Assembly: GCA_963761975.1 (NCBI GenBank)
Contig: CAVXIR010000002.1
Coordinates: 2,480,001-2,544,000 of the forward strand
From: JAMQPK01 sp963761975
Lineage (GTDB): Bacteria; Acidobacteriota; Vicinamibacteria; Vicinamibacterales; JAMQPK01
Reading direction: 5' to 3'
Length of the DNA: 64,000 bases
Each line of letters begins with the position of its first letter. Position 1 is the first letter of the stretch. This document shows, one piece after another, positions 29,317 through 38,764 of this stretch. The position numbers were made by a program, and so were the translations under genes. Under the pieces are notes generated by a model. That model was not told the origin of the DNA. It was given only the letters and a program-made list of their open reading frames with translations, and ran no database searches.

Positions 29317-29625
29317 GTGCTTCTCGCGTGCTGCACCAGCGAACTCAGCGCGGACATTGTGATAGCCGGTCATCATGGCTCAATGGCGTCGTCACGGAAG
29401 GCGTTTCTGAATGCCGTTAGCGCTTCGACGTTTATCGTTTCAACAGGGCCCACGAAATGGCAGCGTAATCTTGCCGGATCAAGTCGTGACGGCGGAGTTC
29501 GACGCGCGTGGCGATTTATTCCGAACGGATTTGAACGATGCGACTGCGGACAGAATCCAAAAAAAATCGGTCCGGATAACGATGGGCAAGCTGGCGGATG
29601 CCACAACGTGCGTGTGATGATTTCC
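29317..29625 (+). pseudogene. C-terminal remnant of a ComEC/Rec2 or related MBL-fold protein
   Basis: One frame encodes ADIVIAGHHGSMASSRKAFL then FIVSTGP. The GHHGS metal-binding motif is that of the beta-lactamase-fold domain at the end of DNA-uptake protein ComEC. Near 29460 homology moves to the next frame (GSVILPDQVVTAEFDARG, LFRTDLNDA). Near 29570 it moves back (KIGPDNDGQAGGC). The upstream membrane and competence domains are absent, so this is a dead fragment. Confidence 0.55.
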
Positions 29626-30160
29626 GGAACGCAGTTCTTCGAGTTTGGACATTCTGTCGATATGGTGCCCCTATCCAACCCACTCGCAGATTTCTCAGGG
29701 GCGGCCGAGCACGGACGGTATATCTCCGACTGCGACAGGAAAGGTCACAGCAACCCGCTTAGAACTTAGTTCTCGGGAAGCAGCTCTCGGAGCGGTGTTC
29801 ACGATGTCGAGTATCACGGTGGCATTGCAGGGCCGCGATGCCGACACGGTCAGCAGCACGCCCAACACATCGCTTCCAACGAGTTCCAGATCGTGTCCAG
29901 GCGCAGGCTCTACATAACTCACCATCAGCAGTCCAACGTTCAAATCCGTGCGTTCGAGCTACCGGGGCCGAGTTCGCAGCCGCGAGCCAACGACTTCTCT
30001 GTGCGAAATGTGACCGCCAGCCTGCCGGTAAGAATTACCACTCCTGTTCACGAGCAATCACGATCTCTCTGAATCGCAACGGATGTGTCGAGCGCCATTA
30101 CGGTTGGCGCAATCGTTGCACCGAGAAGTTGGCGTCTCAGATGAATCACAGGAGCAAAGA

Positions 30161-30715
30161 ATGGTCAACAAACACGTCGCTTCCTCGCTTGCCGCCATTG
30201 TCTGCTCGGGCGTGTTGATTTCGGCACAGGCGCCATCGCCGTCAAGCTCGCCGCAGACACGCCCGGCCCTGCCGAGCACCGGGGCGACCACTCAACGGGC
30301 GAACACCACAATCGTCGGCTGCGTTTTCCAGGAGAAAGATGTTCCCGGGCGCTCGCCGAACATCGCCGAGAAGGCAGGCATCCTCGAGGACTATATTCTC
30401 GCGGAAATCAAGCAAGCGCCGCCTGCTTCTACACCGGGAGCCGCCGGCACGTCGGGAACCGCACAGTTCGGAGCGATGTACAAACTCGAGCACGCAGACG
30501 ACTCTAAATTGAAGGCAGTTGTTGGAAAACGGGTCGAGGTGACCGGACAACTCGATAGAGAAGCCGGAGACTCCACTGCTCGACCGGCCGACACTCCTGC
30601 ACCTAGTCAGGCTGATAAGGTGATCGGCAAAGACCGCGTCGATCTCGCGGAGTTCGAAGTCGTGTCGCTTAAAGAAGTGCCAGGCGCGTGCCCTGTCAGT
30701 CCGAAAGCGCCCTGA
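30161..30715 (+). CDS. Secreted OB-fold-like protein A
   Basis: A 184-residue protein starting at ATG 30161 after CAGGAG. Residues 1-23 are a signal peptide ending LISAQA, then a Pro/Ser/Thr-rich linker (about 24-50). The mature domain shows the pattern TTIVGCVFQE, then MYKLEHADDSKLKAVVGKRV, EVTGQLD and a final VVSLKEVPGACP. This matches the Acidobacteriota periplasmic domain with one N-terminal and one C-terminal Cys around a small beta barrel, probably disulfide-linked. The gene at 31175-31609 has the same layout. Function is unknown. A hairpin terminator candidate follows 18 bases downstream. Confidence 0.75.
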   Translation: MVNKHVASSLAAIVCSGVLISAQAPSPSSSPQTRPALPSTGATTQRANTTIVGCVFQEKDVPGRSPNIAEKAGILEDYILAEIKQAPPASTPGAAGTSGTAQFGAMYKLEHADDSKLKAVVGKRVEVTGQLDREAGDSTARPADTPAPSQADKVIGKDRVDLAEFEVVSLKEVPGACPVSPKAP

Positions 30716-30732
30716 CCTGAAACAACCTGATG

Positions 30733-30761
30733 ACACGGCGAACCGAGCTCTCGCCGTGTCT
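30733..30761 (+). terminator. Strong hairpin after OB-fold-like gene A
   Basis: GACACGGCGA (30733-30742) and TCGCCGTGTC (30752-30761) are perfect 10-bp complements around a 9-base loop, 18 bases past the stop codon. The following TTCGCGCG is not a U-tract, so it is not a textbook intrinsic terminator. It may be an mRNA-stabilising or partly Rho-assisted 3' end. Confidence 0.55.
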
Positions 30762-30881
30762 TCGCGCGTCTGCTGCAAGGTGCCTTGGTTCTCGTTATGG
30801 TGGTAGGAGCGATTGCTGAAGCGTTCGTCGCGTGCTCCGCCCAGCCACTGGGCCATAAATTTATTCCGCTGAGGTGCAACC

Positions 30882-31178
30882 ATGGGCGCCGATCGCTGGC
30901 GTAACGCAGCTCCCGAAGGACCGAATATTCCCGACGCACCACCGAATCCGAATCCTCCGAATACCCCTCCGCCCGGCGTGCCCAAACCTCCGTCTGCTCC
31001 TCCCACACCCACGGACGAGCCTCCGCCCAAACCCATTGACGATCCGCCGCCGGAGAGCGAGCCGAAGCCGCCATATACGGTCGGCGAGCGCGAAGTCCCA
31101 GGTCGCCAGCCGAATGTGGGGAGCACGATGCCGAGATCGTTGGATGATGGAGAGGTGTTTGCAGGGAGATCGAAATGA
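30882..31178 (+). CDS. Proline-rich low-complexity protein
   Basis: A 98-residue protein with about one third proline between residues 12 and 65 (PNPNPPNTPPPGVPKPP, TDEPPPKPIDDPPPES), mixed with Asp, Glu and Lys. It has no signal peptide and no hydrophobic helix. The C-terminus has VGEREVPGRQPNVGST. It overlaps the following secreted-protein gene by four bases (ATGA), which supports real translation. The likely form is an extended, disordered spacer-like protein. I do not recognise a family. Confidence 0.5.
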   Translation: MGADRWRNAAPEGPNIPDAPPNPNPPNTPPPGVPKPPSAPPTPTDEPPPKPIDDPPPESEPKPPYTVGEREVPGRQPNVGSTMPRSLDDGEVFAGRSK

Positions 31179-31609
31179 AGAAGATCTTAACGGCCGTTTT
31201 CCTGGCCGGCTTTGTCGGCGCAGTGCCGGCGCAAGCGGGACAGCAGAACATGCCGCCGGTCAAGGACCAAAAGCCAGCGACCAGCACGGACAGCATGAAG
31301 CCGTCGACGATTACCGGGTGCGTGGCTCAATCTGACGCCCGGTACCGACTCGACCACGCCATTGTCGCCACTGATCCAGATGTGGACACACAGAACAGGC
31401 CCGGCACCGAGGCGAGCGCAACTCCGAAGATGATGTCTTACGCTCTCGTCGGAGCCGACTTCAAGGCGCATCTCGGTCACAAAGTGGAGTTGACCGGCAC
31501 GATATCGAGCGACAAGACGTCGAAAGATATCGCAGGGGTCCCAGGGATGAAAATCGTCGGGACTCTGAACGTGAAGTCCGTAAAGGTGGTCTCAAACACC
31601 TGCCCGTAG
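31175..31609 (+). CDS. Secreted OB-fold-like protein B
   Basis: A 144-residue paralogue-like partner of the gene at 30161. Residues 1-22 are a signal peptide ending AQAG. The mature part contains ITGCVAQSDARYRLDHAIV, YALVGADFKAHLGHKVELTG, and the closing TLNVKSVKVVSNTCP. The common plan is one Cys at the first strand, a G-H-K-V-E-L/V-T-G core strand and a Cys at the end. This fits a small periplasmic beta barrel of unknown role. It is translationally coupled to the proline-rich gene. Confidence 0.75.
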   Translation: MKKILTAVFLAGFVGAVPAQAGQQNMPPVKDQKPATSTDSMKPSTITGCVAQSDARYRLDHAIVATDPDVDTQNRPGTEASATPKMMSYALVGADFKAHLGHKVELTGTISSDKTSKDIAGVPGMKIVGTLNVKSVKVVSNTCP

Positions 31610-32484
31610 CCCGCCACCATCGGTCAGATTGGTGTCACCTAGCGAGCCAGCTTATCCTCGCGCACAGTAACGAACGCCGGCTCAGCGCGCGTTCGACACG
31701 AAAACGCCGCTTTCTACTGAGTGCGAGCACGAATCACTCGTCCCTTCACCCGCGCGCATGTCAGGCTGCAATCGTGGCATCAACCGTGTTGTGTCTGCCT
31801 GGACTGCGAGCAATCGACCCAACTTCCCCGCCTCTATATTGGGGAGATGCGCTGCATTCCCATGCCGCTGGTGCGCGTGCCAGAGGCATTCAGCCACCCC
31901 GACTGGCTGTTCGAGTTGAAACACGCGACCGACGCGCTAATGGATGGCGAGATCGTCTGCATCGACTCAGACGCGCGCAGCAATTTCCGGAAGCGTCCCG
32001 CCCTTCGAGCCGCAGCAAATCGAAGGCGAGAAAAAACGGCCACTCGCGGCGATATCGGGGCGACTCCGGAAGCGAAAGCGGCTTGAGCTTATGCTGCCCG
32101 TCGTCATTCCGTCCAGCGCCGCGGGGTTACTGATCTGCTGAAGACGCATCGGGTTTGATCGTCCATTCGTGCCCACACGACGGGAGCACGAATGAAGAAC
32201 TGCATTGCGCTTTATCTGCGGCACCAAACGTTTTTTCAAAAGCGAGTCGGCACTCATCTCGATCAATTCGAAATCGAGGACGCGTCTAGCTATTGACGAA
32301 AATACCAAGGAGCGGTGGAGAAACGCTCGAGTTCACCGAGTCGTATCATCGGCACCGATTCGTCGTCGGACTGCCGGCACTGCTCGACCACTGGAGTACG
32401 AACCAATCTTCGCGATTGTCATTTCTCGGCTCGGCATACATATGTTGCGAGGCATAATTCGTGGCTGTTCCGGGGCTGAAGGAC
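31610..32484 (+). other. Eroded intergenic stretch
   Basis: It holds the ligase remnant at 31847-32086 and little else. A 34-codon ORF at 32192-32296 (MKNCIALYLRHQTFFQ, ending in EIEDASSY) follows GGGAGCACGA and could be a very small gene, but nothing else supports it. No RNA gene is visible. Confidence 0.35.
31847..32086 (+). pseudogene. ATP-dependent DNA ligase remnant 1 (internal deletion)
   Basis: After GGGGAG, the frame reads MRCIPMPLVRVPEAFSHPDW and LFELKH, the start of the bacterial ATP-dependent DNA ligase domain, where the next residues should be DGFRA with the AMP-linked lysine in K-x-D-G. Instead it jumps to DALMDGEIVCIDSDARSNF, a motif normally about 40 residues further on, and then loses similarity. 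The nucleotidyl-transfer motif is broken and the rest is missing, so this cannot be a working ligase. Confidence 0.65.
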
Positions 32485-32721
32485 TTACTGGAGCGGTTCA
32501 AGATGGTCAGGCGGATCCCGGTAGTCGTGATACCAGGTCTGACCGCCAGTCAGGACTTCTCTGGCCACGCGCTTCGCGTCTTCCAGATTCGCGATCTCGT
32601 CCTGAATAAGAAGGGGCTCGGTAATGTCACCAGTAATCTGTGACACCCGATAGTTGCCATCCTCTTTCTTGAAGATGACTGGCTCTCCTGACTGCGGCGT
32701 GGGCTTCGGTGTCTCAGTCAT
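32485..32721 (-). CDS. Small conserved-looking soluble protein, unknown function
   Basis: A 78-residue protein: MTETPKPTPQSGEPVIFKKE, then VSQITGDITEPLL, NLEDAKRVAREVLTGG and a C-terminal QTWYHDYRDPPDHL. The ITGD...LEDA-K-VA-REVL arrangement looks like a short alpha/beta domain. There is no membrane segment and no Cys. It stands alone on the reverse strand with about 270 bases of empty DNA before the TonB-receptor gene. It looks translated because of its balanced composition, but I cannot assign a family. Confidence 0.5.
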   Translation of the reverse strand: MTETPKPTPQSGEPVIFKKEDGNYRVSQITGDITEPLLIQDEIANLEDAKRVAREVLTGGQTWYHDYRDPPDHLEPLQ

Positions 32722-32996
32722 TGCGTCGGGTTAGTCGAGCTTAACCTTCTTCCTGGTCAGGGCATTCGGGATCGTTCCATCAAGTGTCTCACAAGAACCT
32801 TGATCGGTATCTCGATGAGTTTGACTTCCGCTAAACAATGGTTTTTTGGAGCAGACCGCTCTGACTTCGTCGCAGCTAACGGCCGCTGCATCCCCGGCGA
32901 TCCCAACGCACAACCCCAACTGCCCCAACCACCTTCCGTTCGATGTCGTCATCGCGGACTTCGGGCTCAGGCCCTCCGGTCTGGAGCCTAAGCCCC

Positions 32997-34826
32997 TCAC
33001 CTGCGCCACGTGATCTTGACGTATGCGCTCCGCTCGATTTCCACGTTCACGCCAGACCCGCCTGGCCACTCGACATGGTGAGCTTGATTCAGATCCTGGC
33101 CGACCGCAGCGATGTCGAGTTGAGGCGTGATCTGCCACCCAACACGCACGTTCGACGTCCAGTAGCTTGGGATTGGTGTGAACGGCAGCTCTGAGATGTA
33201 ACGCACGAATGCGTCGAACGACCATCGAGGACCGATGTCGATCGAAGACTGTATCTGCACCTGATGGCGCGGGCTGAGCCCCTCGTTGCGTCGCTCCTGC
33301 GATCCGTCGAGACTGCCTGGTTGTTTCGAGAGCTGAATCCGGAGGTAGGAGTAGTTCGCTGTCCAGCGCCACCAGGGTAACGGCCTGACGTCCGACGTGA
33401 TCCCTGTGCCGTAGCTGCGCCGGTCGAGGCCGTTGCCGAACGTCACCGGAACGATTAAACGGACTGGATTTGTCGCCGGTTCCGGAAGAGGCGCAAACAC
33501 TTCCGTGCTGAGGACATCATCGTGCACGTTGTAGTAGTTCGAGAACGTGAGGTAGACAGACTCAGCAGGTCGAACGCGGATGCCGGTTTCGTATGCGACG
33601 AGTTCTTCGGAAGTGAACTCAGGATTCGGCTCCAGTCGCACGAAAAGCGGTACGGCGGGGTTCAGCAGACCCACCGTCGTATAGTCGGTCTCCACACGAG
33701 ACGGCGTCCGGACGGCCCGTGTGACCGACCCCCAGACAGTGTGGGCAGAGTTGGGCGTCCACGCGAGTCTGGCGCTGGGTTGCAGCTCGATGCCGGTGTA
33801 GTTGTTGTGCTCGACCTTTGATCCAATAGTTGCGCGGAGCCGGTTGGGGACGACCGCAATGTCGTCCTGCACGAAACCGCTGTACAGATTGTCTGTCCGG
33901 TTGGCCGGGAAGAACTGCGTGGGCTCGAGTGCGGCGATACGTCCCGACGACACACGGTAACCAAGTCCCCAGACGAGCTGGTGTCGCTGCCAATGGCGCA
34001 GCGTTTGCTGAAAGTCCACGTCGAAGGTGTCGCGATTTTCCTTTACGGGAATCTCGTCACGGTTGGTTCTCGTGTAGAACGTCTGCAATTGGAAACTGGA
34101 GCCTGCGTGAAGCGACCCACTCCAACGAGCAAGCACGTTGCCGCCGGAGAGCGGCGCGTCAATGTTCACGGTCTGTGAAAATGGCGCCGTGTATGTCGTC
34201 GTTGTCGAGCGCTGACCCAGCCGCGCCGCATAGATGTCTCCTTGTATCGTGAGCGTTCTGGCACCCGACGGCGTCCAGTCTGCGCGAAATCCTCCTTGTG
34301 CCATTCTGAACCGGTCGTAATTCTGATTGTCTGAGTGGAATTGCGCGGCCCGGTCGAACCCTTTGCCGTATACCCGATAGTTCCATGCGTCCCCTGCCCG
34401 GGCTCCGTAACGAAATCCCACTACGCCGCGATCTGATGAGCCGCTTTCGACCGTCGCGACGATCCCCGTCGTGTCCGATGCGGTCTTGGTAACAATGTTG
34501 ATGATGCCGGTCACGGCGTTGGCACCCCACAGCGTGCCGCCGGGCCCTCGAATCACTTCGATCCGTTCGATGTCTTCGAGCAACGTGTCCTGGACTTCCC
34601 AGTAGGTGCCGGCGAACAACGGTGAATACACCGCGCGGCCATCAATCAGCACCAGCATCGAACGAGCAAGTCGATCCGCAAACCCGCGCATGCCAATAGA
34701 CCACGTACCGGCGTTGATGCGCGCGACTTGGATTCCGGGGGCGAGGCGCAGCGCTTCGGGGATCGATGCTGCGCCGGACCGGCGAATATCGTCCTCGAGT
34801 ACGCGCTGTTCAAGTTTTCGCAGCGC
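32997..34826 (-). pseudogene. TonB-dependent receptor lacking its N-terminus
   Basis: A long receptor frame. The plug domain begins abruptly at EQRVLEDDIRRSGAASIPEA and continues through RLAPGIQVARINAGTWSIG, LVLIDGRAVYSPLFAGTYW, DIERIEVIRGPGGTLWGANA and VTGIINIVTKTA. The beta barrel runs to the C-terminus, ending in the aromatic-rich YVKITWRR. The signal peptide and TonB box that should precede the plug are missing, and an in-frame TGA lies near 34830. Just upstream another frame (GTG about 34885) encodes a coiled coil, ARIQALEARNDTLEQRCE, and one more A in the AAAA run would join it to the plug. So the receptor is probably truncated, or 5'-fused with a frameshift. It has no ATG upstream of 34691. 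Confidence 0.75.
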
Positions 34827-35055
34827 TGTTCAAGGGTGTCGTTCCGTGCCTCGAGTGCCTGGATGCGAGCCTTCCCAACAATCACGATCCCGCCGGGAGG
34901 GGCAGGCGTGCCCAGCGTGTAGTTGTGTCGGAATAAGACTCGCTGCTTCGATTCGGCGCATTTCGGAAATCGTCCAAATGTGTAAGTGCTTGAACCGACT
35001 TGACTCCGCGCTGGCGACTGGATTGCTCTACTGAATCGCCGGGAGGACAGACATC

Positions 35056-35340
35056 ATGCAGACCGATTTTGAACGCCGTCAGGCAATAACAGAATTACTT
35101 GCGCAATCCGATCCCCCTGAGCTCCCGCGACGCAGCCATCACGTACGCCTGGCTGGCAAGCCCGAGCGATACGCCTTGCTGCCGTGGCTGTCAGCGTTGT
35201 TTGTTCAGGAGCGGTTGCTCGCTCTTGAAAAGAAACGCGAAGCGCATCTGGAGAGAGTCCGTCAAAACATCCAATGGCGTCGTTCCCCCGTATTCCGCAC
35301 GTCATCGGCGCCGGCCTTTCCGGAGTCCGCCAGCCGCTAG
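35056..35340 (+). CDS. Hypothetical small protein
   Basis: A 94-residue ORF with a good ribosome site (GGGAGGACAGACATC before ATG). It is highly charged, with a helical middle (SALFVQERLLALEKKREAHL) and Arg-rich ends. I see no recognisable motif, signal peptide or membrane helix. The good ribosome site is the only real support. Confidence 0.35.
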   Translation: MQTDFERRQAITELLAQSDPPELPRRSHHVRLAGKPERYALLPWLSALFVQERLLALEKKREAHLERVRQNIQWRRSPVFRTSSAPAFPESASR

Positions 35341-35844
35341 CTCGGCCGCGGCAGGTTCAAGACTGCCGGGCGGACGGGGCAGGTTGCGCCACGGATCGTC
35401 GACGTCTCGTGGTCACGCCTCTACGGTTGCTGCGTGAGCTCGGCGATGTCGCCACTGCCAGACACAAGGCGTCGCAGTAGGGGAGCTTCCATCAGTCAGA
35501 CGCGCGTTCCTAATTACGCGGTACGCTGCGAGTGGCGACAGGCAGGAGATCGCGTGAGCCTCTTGGCCGTGGAGCAGTCGGCGCGTGATAGCGGGTATTT
35601 CGACCGCGGGGAGAGCGGTGGCGCTCACGCCTCTGAGCGGGGAGTCCCCTCATAAACCAATGGGGGCCATGAAAACGATGGCCCGGAAAACACCGATATA
35701 AGCGTTGGATTCCGCTTAACATGAACTGCGGGCTCAACGGCGGATCTCCATGCGGCAATCCCATAACATATCCGACAGAATATGACTCCACGCAAGGCGT
35801 TTGAACGTTATCGCGATTACATCCCTCGTTATCCATAATGGTCG
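35341..35844. other. Stretch without a gene I can support
   Basis: About 500 bases. The open frames here are arginine-rich GC shadows with no ribosome site or motif. I see no repeat and no RNA gene. Confidence 0.4.
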
Positions 35845-36489
35845 GTGTTTTCTCCCGGCCGTCAGCGAGTCATTGCGCTTTCACTCTTGGCACTCGCTAT
35901 CGGTCTTTTGAGTGAACCATGTTTCGCTCAAGGCTGGACGCAAGGTGGGCCGTTCGTGTCGTGGCAGACGTCGCCATTGGCGGGCATTGGTTGTGCTTCT
36001 TGTCCCGATGATGGCATCGGTGGAACAACGATAGGCGTGCTCATAGCGGCTGGGCGCGACAATACAGACCGGACGAAGTACGTGGGATTTCGTGCCGAGT
36101 TCGAATGGACAAAGGCCTTTCATTATCAGCAGCGGTTCAGGGATGGCTTCATAAGTCATGGAATGTATCAGGACTGGAGTATTTCCGGCCTACTTTCACT
36201 GCATCCGATTCACCGCGCGAAAATAAAGCCCGGGCTCCTGATCGGGTTGAGTGTTCTTAATCAGAAGCTGACAGGAAGAGGTGCGTTTGAGGAACAGCCG
36301 ATGCCGCGATTCACCGCAGGCCTTACATTTGGTATCGACTTACCGTTTCAGGCGCGTTCACGATGGGCGATCGTTCCGTATGCCCGTGGTCACGCGATTA
36401 ATAGAAACGTAAGTTTCAGTTATCCGAATCTTGGATTAGGCTCCTTTCAGCTGCGGACTGGCGTCGCGGCCCGCGTAGTGTTCCGGTAG
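35845..36489 (+). CDS. Putative outer-membrane beta-barrel protein
   Basis: A 214-residue protein from GTG 35845. Residues 8-28 form a signal peptide (ALSLLALAIGLLSEPCFAQ). The mature protein alternates polar and aromatic residues in strands (YVGFRAEFEWTKAFHYQQ, PRFTAGLTFGIDLPFQ, WAIVPYARGHAINRNVSF) and ends with a strand closing in Phe-Arg (LRTGVAARVVFR), like small outer-membrane barrels. CASCPDD carries a Cys pair. The gene is isolated and its role is unknown. Confidence 0.65.
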   Translation: MFSPGRQRVIALSLLALAIGLLSEPCFAQGWTQGGPFVSWQTSPLAGIGCASCPDDGIGGTTIGVLIAAGRDNTDRTKYVGFRAEFEWTKAFHYQQRFRDGFISHGMYQDWSISGLLSLHPIHRAKIKPGLLIGLSVLNQKLTGRGAFEEQPMPRFTAGLTFGIDLPFQARSRWAIVPYARGHAINRNVSFSYPNLGLGSFQLRTGVAARVVFR

Positions 36490-36592
36490 AACGCTGACTC
36501 CTGCCGCGAGATTCGCAATCGCAACCGTATTTCTCTTCGGAAAACACTATCCCCTACGACGCGTTCCAGATTCCTCGGTGCGATACGGTTTA

Positions 36593-36793
36593 TCACGCCC
36601 GATGGCGACGGTGACGCGGTGGGCGCGATGATGTGGAGGCTTTGGCTGGCGTCGGGCGCTCGGACTTCACCGTCCATTGGTGCTGACATGATCGACAGAT
36701 CCAGACCGTCACGACGGCGCCGCGCTCGCGCCGAATGTCGTGCAGGCCGACCCAGACACCGGCAGTGCCACACGAGAAACAGGGACCTTTCAC
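36593..36793 (-). CDS. Small zinc-ribbon-like protein
   Basis: A 66-residue protein: CFSCGTAGVWVGLHDIRRE, then VWICRSCQHQWTVK near residues 31-43, and a basic Pro/Ser tail. The two C-x2-C knuckles and the H-x-W after the second match the gene at 9444-9806 (CNHEWQVE), so the two are likely paralogues. There is no signal peptide. Function is unknown and nucleic-acid binding is possible. Confidence 0.5.
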   Translation of the reverse strand: MKGPCFSCGTAGVWVGLHDIRRERGAVVTVWICRSCQHQWTVKSERPTPAKASTSSRPPRHRRHRA

Positions 36794-37074
36794 GTTTCGA
36801 TCTTAATCCGGTAGTGGGTGCTGATTGTGCACAATCTTTTTCGAGTTTCGGTGAGATCGGGACACGGCCATTGTGATTTTGCGATTCATTTGACAGGGGC
36901 GGGCAAGATGCGACGGCAGCAGCTGCGTGGTGTTGTTCGACGTTGCGTGGACTGCTGACACGGCCATGTTCCAGGGCCAACGACTGCAACACTACGGCAC
37001 AACAATGGAAACACCCTGCGCGCGAGCTTCGTCAAAGCAAAGCGCAATTATCCGAGGACATGTCAGGCCGTTCG

Positions 37075-37629
37075 TCAGTCAATTCCGATTCGATACCATT
37101 GACCCGAGTAGCAAGCATAGAGTCCCCCGGCGCCGCTGCTTCCTGTGGTGTCTATGATTGGGTCAGGTACTTTCACTCCAGCCGGGCCGTATCTAACCTT
37201 GGGATTGGATGAGCTGACCAGCCACCACTGGCTGAGGTCCGTGAGGCGTGCGTACCGTGGTGCCGCGTTGACAACTGCTAGACCATAGGGAAACCACGGC
37301 ACAGATCGTTGGTGCCAGGAATCAACGACAGCGTCGCAGCCTCGCCATGGGTTGTTCTCGCCCCTCACGACTACAACTAGCCTCGAAGTGAGCGTATCTG
37401 CCGCGGCCTGGCAGTAAAACGCGAAGTCGGCATCTCGGCCCGTGAAGGGTTTCAACGACACCCACCACCGACCTCGGTTTTGTAGCACTTCTGCATCGTC
37501 AGCGATGTGCAAGCACCCATACTCAGCGAGCACCTCCGAGAGCGGCGCGGGAACGGCGCCATTAGCGTGCAGACTCGAAGAAGCCAGGACGCCAATCGCA
37601 ACGATGAGGCTCACTCCCAGTCTCGTCAC
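37075..37629 (-). CDS. Secreted protein, unknown function
   Basis: A 184-residue protein. Residues 1-23 form a signal peptide (LGVSLIVAIGVLASSSLHANG). The mature part has four Cys (YGCLHIAD, FAFYCQAAAD, WRGCDAVVD, LYACYSGQWYRIGID), consistent with two disulfides in the periplasm. It is Trp-rich (RGRWWVSLKPF, SQWWLVSSS). No known domain is recognised. It stands alone. Confidence 0.65.
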   Translation of the reverse strand: MTRLGVSLIVAIGVLASSSLHANGAVPAPLSEVLAEYGCLHIADDAEVLQNRGRWWVSLKPFTGRDADFAFYCQAAADTLTSRLVVVVRGENNPWRGCDAVVDSWHQRSVPWFPYGLAVVNAAPRYARLTDLSQWWLVSSSNPKVRYGPAGVKVPDPIIDTTGSSGAGGLYACYSGQWYRIGID

Positions 37630-37801
37630 AACGAATTATCGGCTGAATCGTCGTCTGACGACAAAAGCGGAAAGTTGCCGTGCGTTGGCGACGCAGGCGC
37701 GCAAATCGATCACAGATCCGTGACAAACCGAATGCCAGCGAGTCGCGTCTAAACTCCACGCCTTCACTCGTCAGTGGCACAGACATCGCTGAAGGGTATT
37801 G

Positions 37802-38563
37802 ATGCACGCACAGAGAGAGACCAAAACAATGGCAGTAACACATTCCGTACGTTTTGGTGTCGTCGTTATGCTGTTCGTCACAGGCAGTCTCGTGTTTGCA
37901 CAATTCGAGCAGATTATCGTTGAAGATGTTCGCCCCATCTACAAGGCTGTCGGATTAGTTGAGGATCGGTGCCATTGTGTCATCACGTATGAGGACCCTC
38001 GGTATAAGGAGAAGCAGGTTGTAGATAAAACACCTAAGGTGCTACCTGATGGCACGCCGCCTCGCCGAAGATCCTTGTTTCCGCCTCGGGCCTTTTTTAG
38101 TTTTCAGTACGACCTGGCAGCTGCGTCGCAGGGGCGAGAAGCCGTAGCTCGCAATCTCGATTTTGCTTTGACCCTGTTTAATAACTCCCGTAAGGATGGC
38201 GTCGCGTTTCGCCTTATGCAGTCGCCAACGCTGTTTCATGTCGTTCCTGCGACTGGATCCCTTCTCAGCACTCCAGTCACGCTCACCATGACACAGGGCT
38301 CAGGGACCGAGAACATACGCGCGATCGTCGATAGCGTTTCCAAAGTAACTGGCGAGAGGATCTACACGAATGGGAGGGAGCGCTTGCTGCAGTACACAGT
38401 AGTTACCTTGAGCACAAATTCAGCGCCGGCTAGTGACTTACTCGGTCAGGTACTAGCTGGAACACCCGAACGACGACTGTCATGGAAATTGCTCTTTCAA
38501 CTGGAATATGGGTACGTCTTGAACATATCCAATCTCGCCGTACCGGCCGAGCAGAGACAATGA
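37802..38563 (+). CDS. Secreted protein, unknown function
   Basis: A 253-residue protein (or 244 from ATG 37829). The signal peptide is VVVMLFVTGSLVFAQ. The mature part has an early CHC motif (EDRCHCVITYEDPRY) and a basic Pro-rich segment (PDGTPPRRRSLFPPR). The C-terminal part is beta/alpha with FALTLFNNSRKDG, IRAIVDSVSKVTGERIY and LSWKLLFQLEYGYVLN. It is probably periplasmic. I cannot name a family. Confidence 0.6.
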   Translation: MHAQRETKTMAVTHSVRFGVVVMLFVTGSLVFAQFEQIIVEDVRPIYKAVGLVEDRCHCVITYEDPRYKEKQVVDKTPKVLPDGTPPRRRSLFPPRAFFSFQYDLAAASQGREAVARNLDFALTLFNNSRKDGVAFRLMQSPTLFHVVPATGSLLSTPVTLTMTQGSGTENIRAIVDSVSKVTGERIYTNGRERLLQYTVVTLSTNSAPASDLLGQVLAGTPERRLSWKLLFQLEYGYVLNISNLAVPAEQRQ

Positions 38564-38764
38564 TTCGCAACAGTCGTTCGGGAAAGCGTTTCTCACCGGC
38601 GAAAAAACCCGCGAGGAGGCACGTCTGTGGCGGGAACCAACGACACGCATCGCCAAGAACGCCATCCTGAGCCTTGCATCCTCTCCACCACTGTTACCCG
38701 CGGATCCGCAATGCTCCGTCCGACCTGGTCGCCGGAGTTGGTGACTAAGCCCTGAAGCCAGCGA

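Larger units (their letters stand above)
28741..30160. other. Gene-poor stretch with remnants only
   Basis: About 1.4 kb without an intact gene I can support. It holds a transposase remnant (28858-28938), a ComEC/MBL remnant (29317-29625) and otherwise short open frames with no recognisable motif or ribosome site. Just after the RND stop, CTCTGTC and GACAGAG (about 28765-28791) with an inner TGTCC/GGACA can form a weak hairpin that may end the pump transcript. Confidence 0.5.

Noticed and set aside
28741..30160. Possible retron or reverse-transcriptase region
   Set aside because: No YxDD motif or RT domain in any frame. Only transposase and MBL fragments are visible.
36447..36992. A 181-codon reverse frame covering the zinc-ribbon gene
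   Set aside because: It has no domain and overlaps the better-supported CxxC gene in a different frame.
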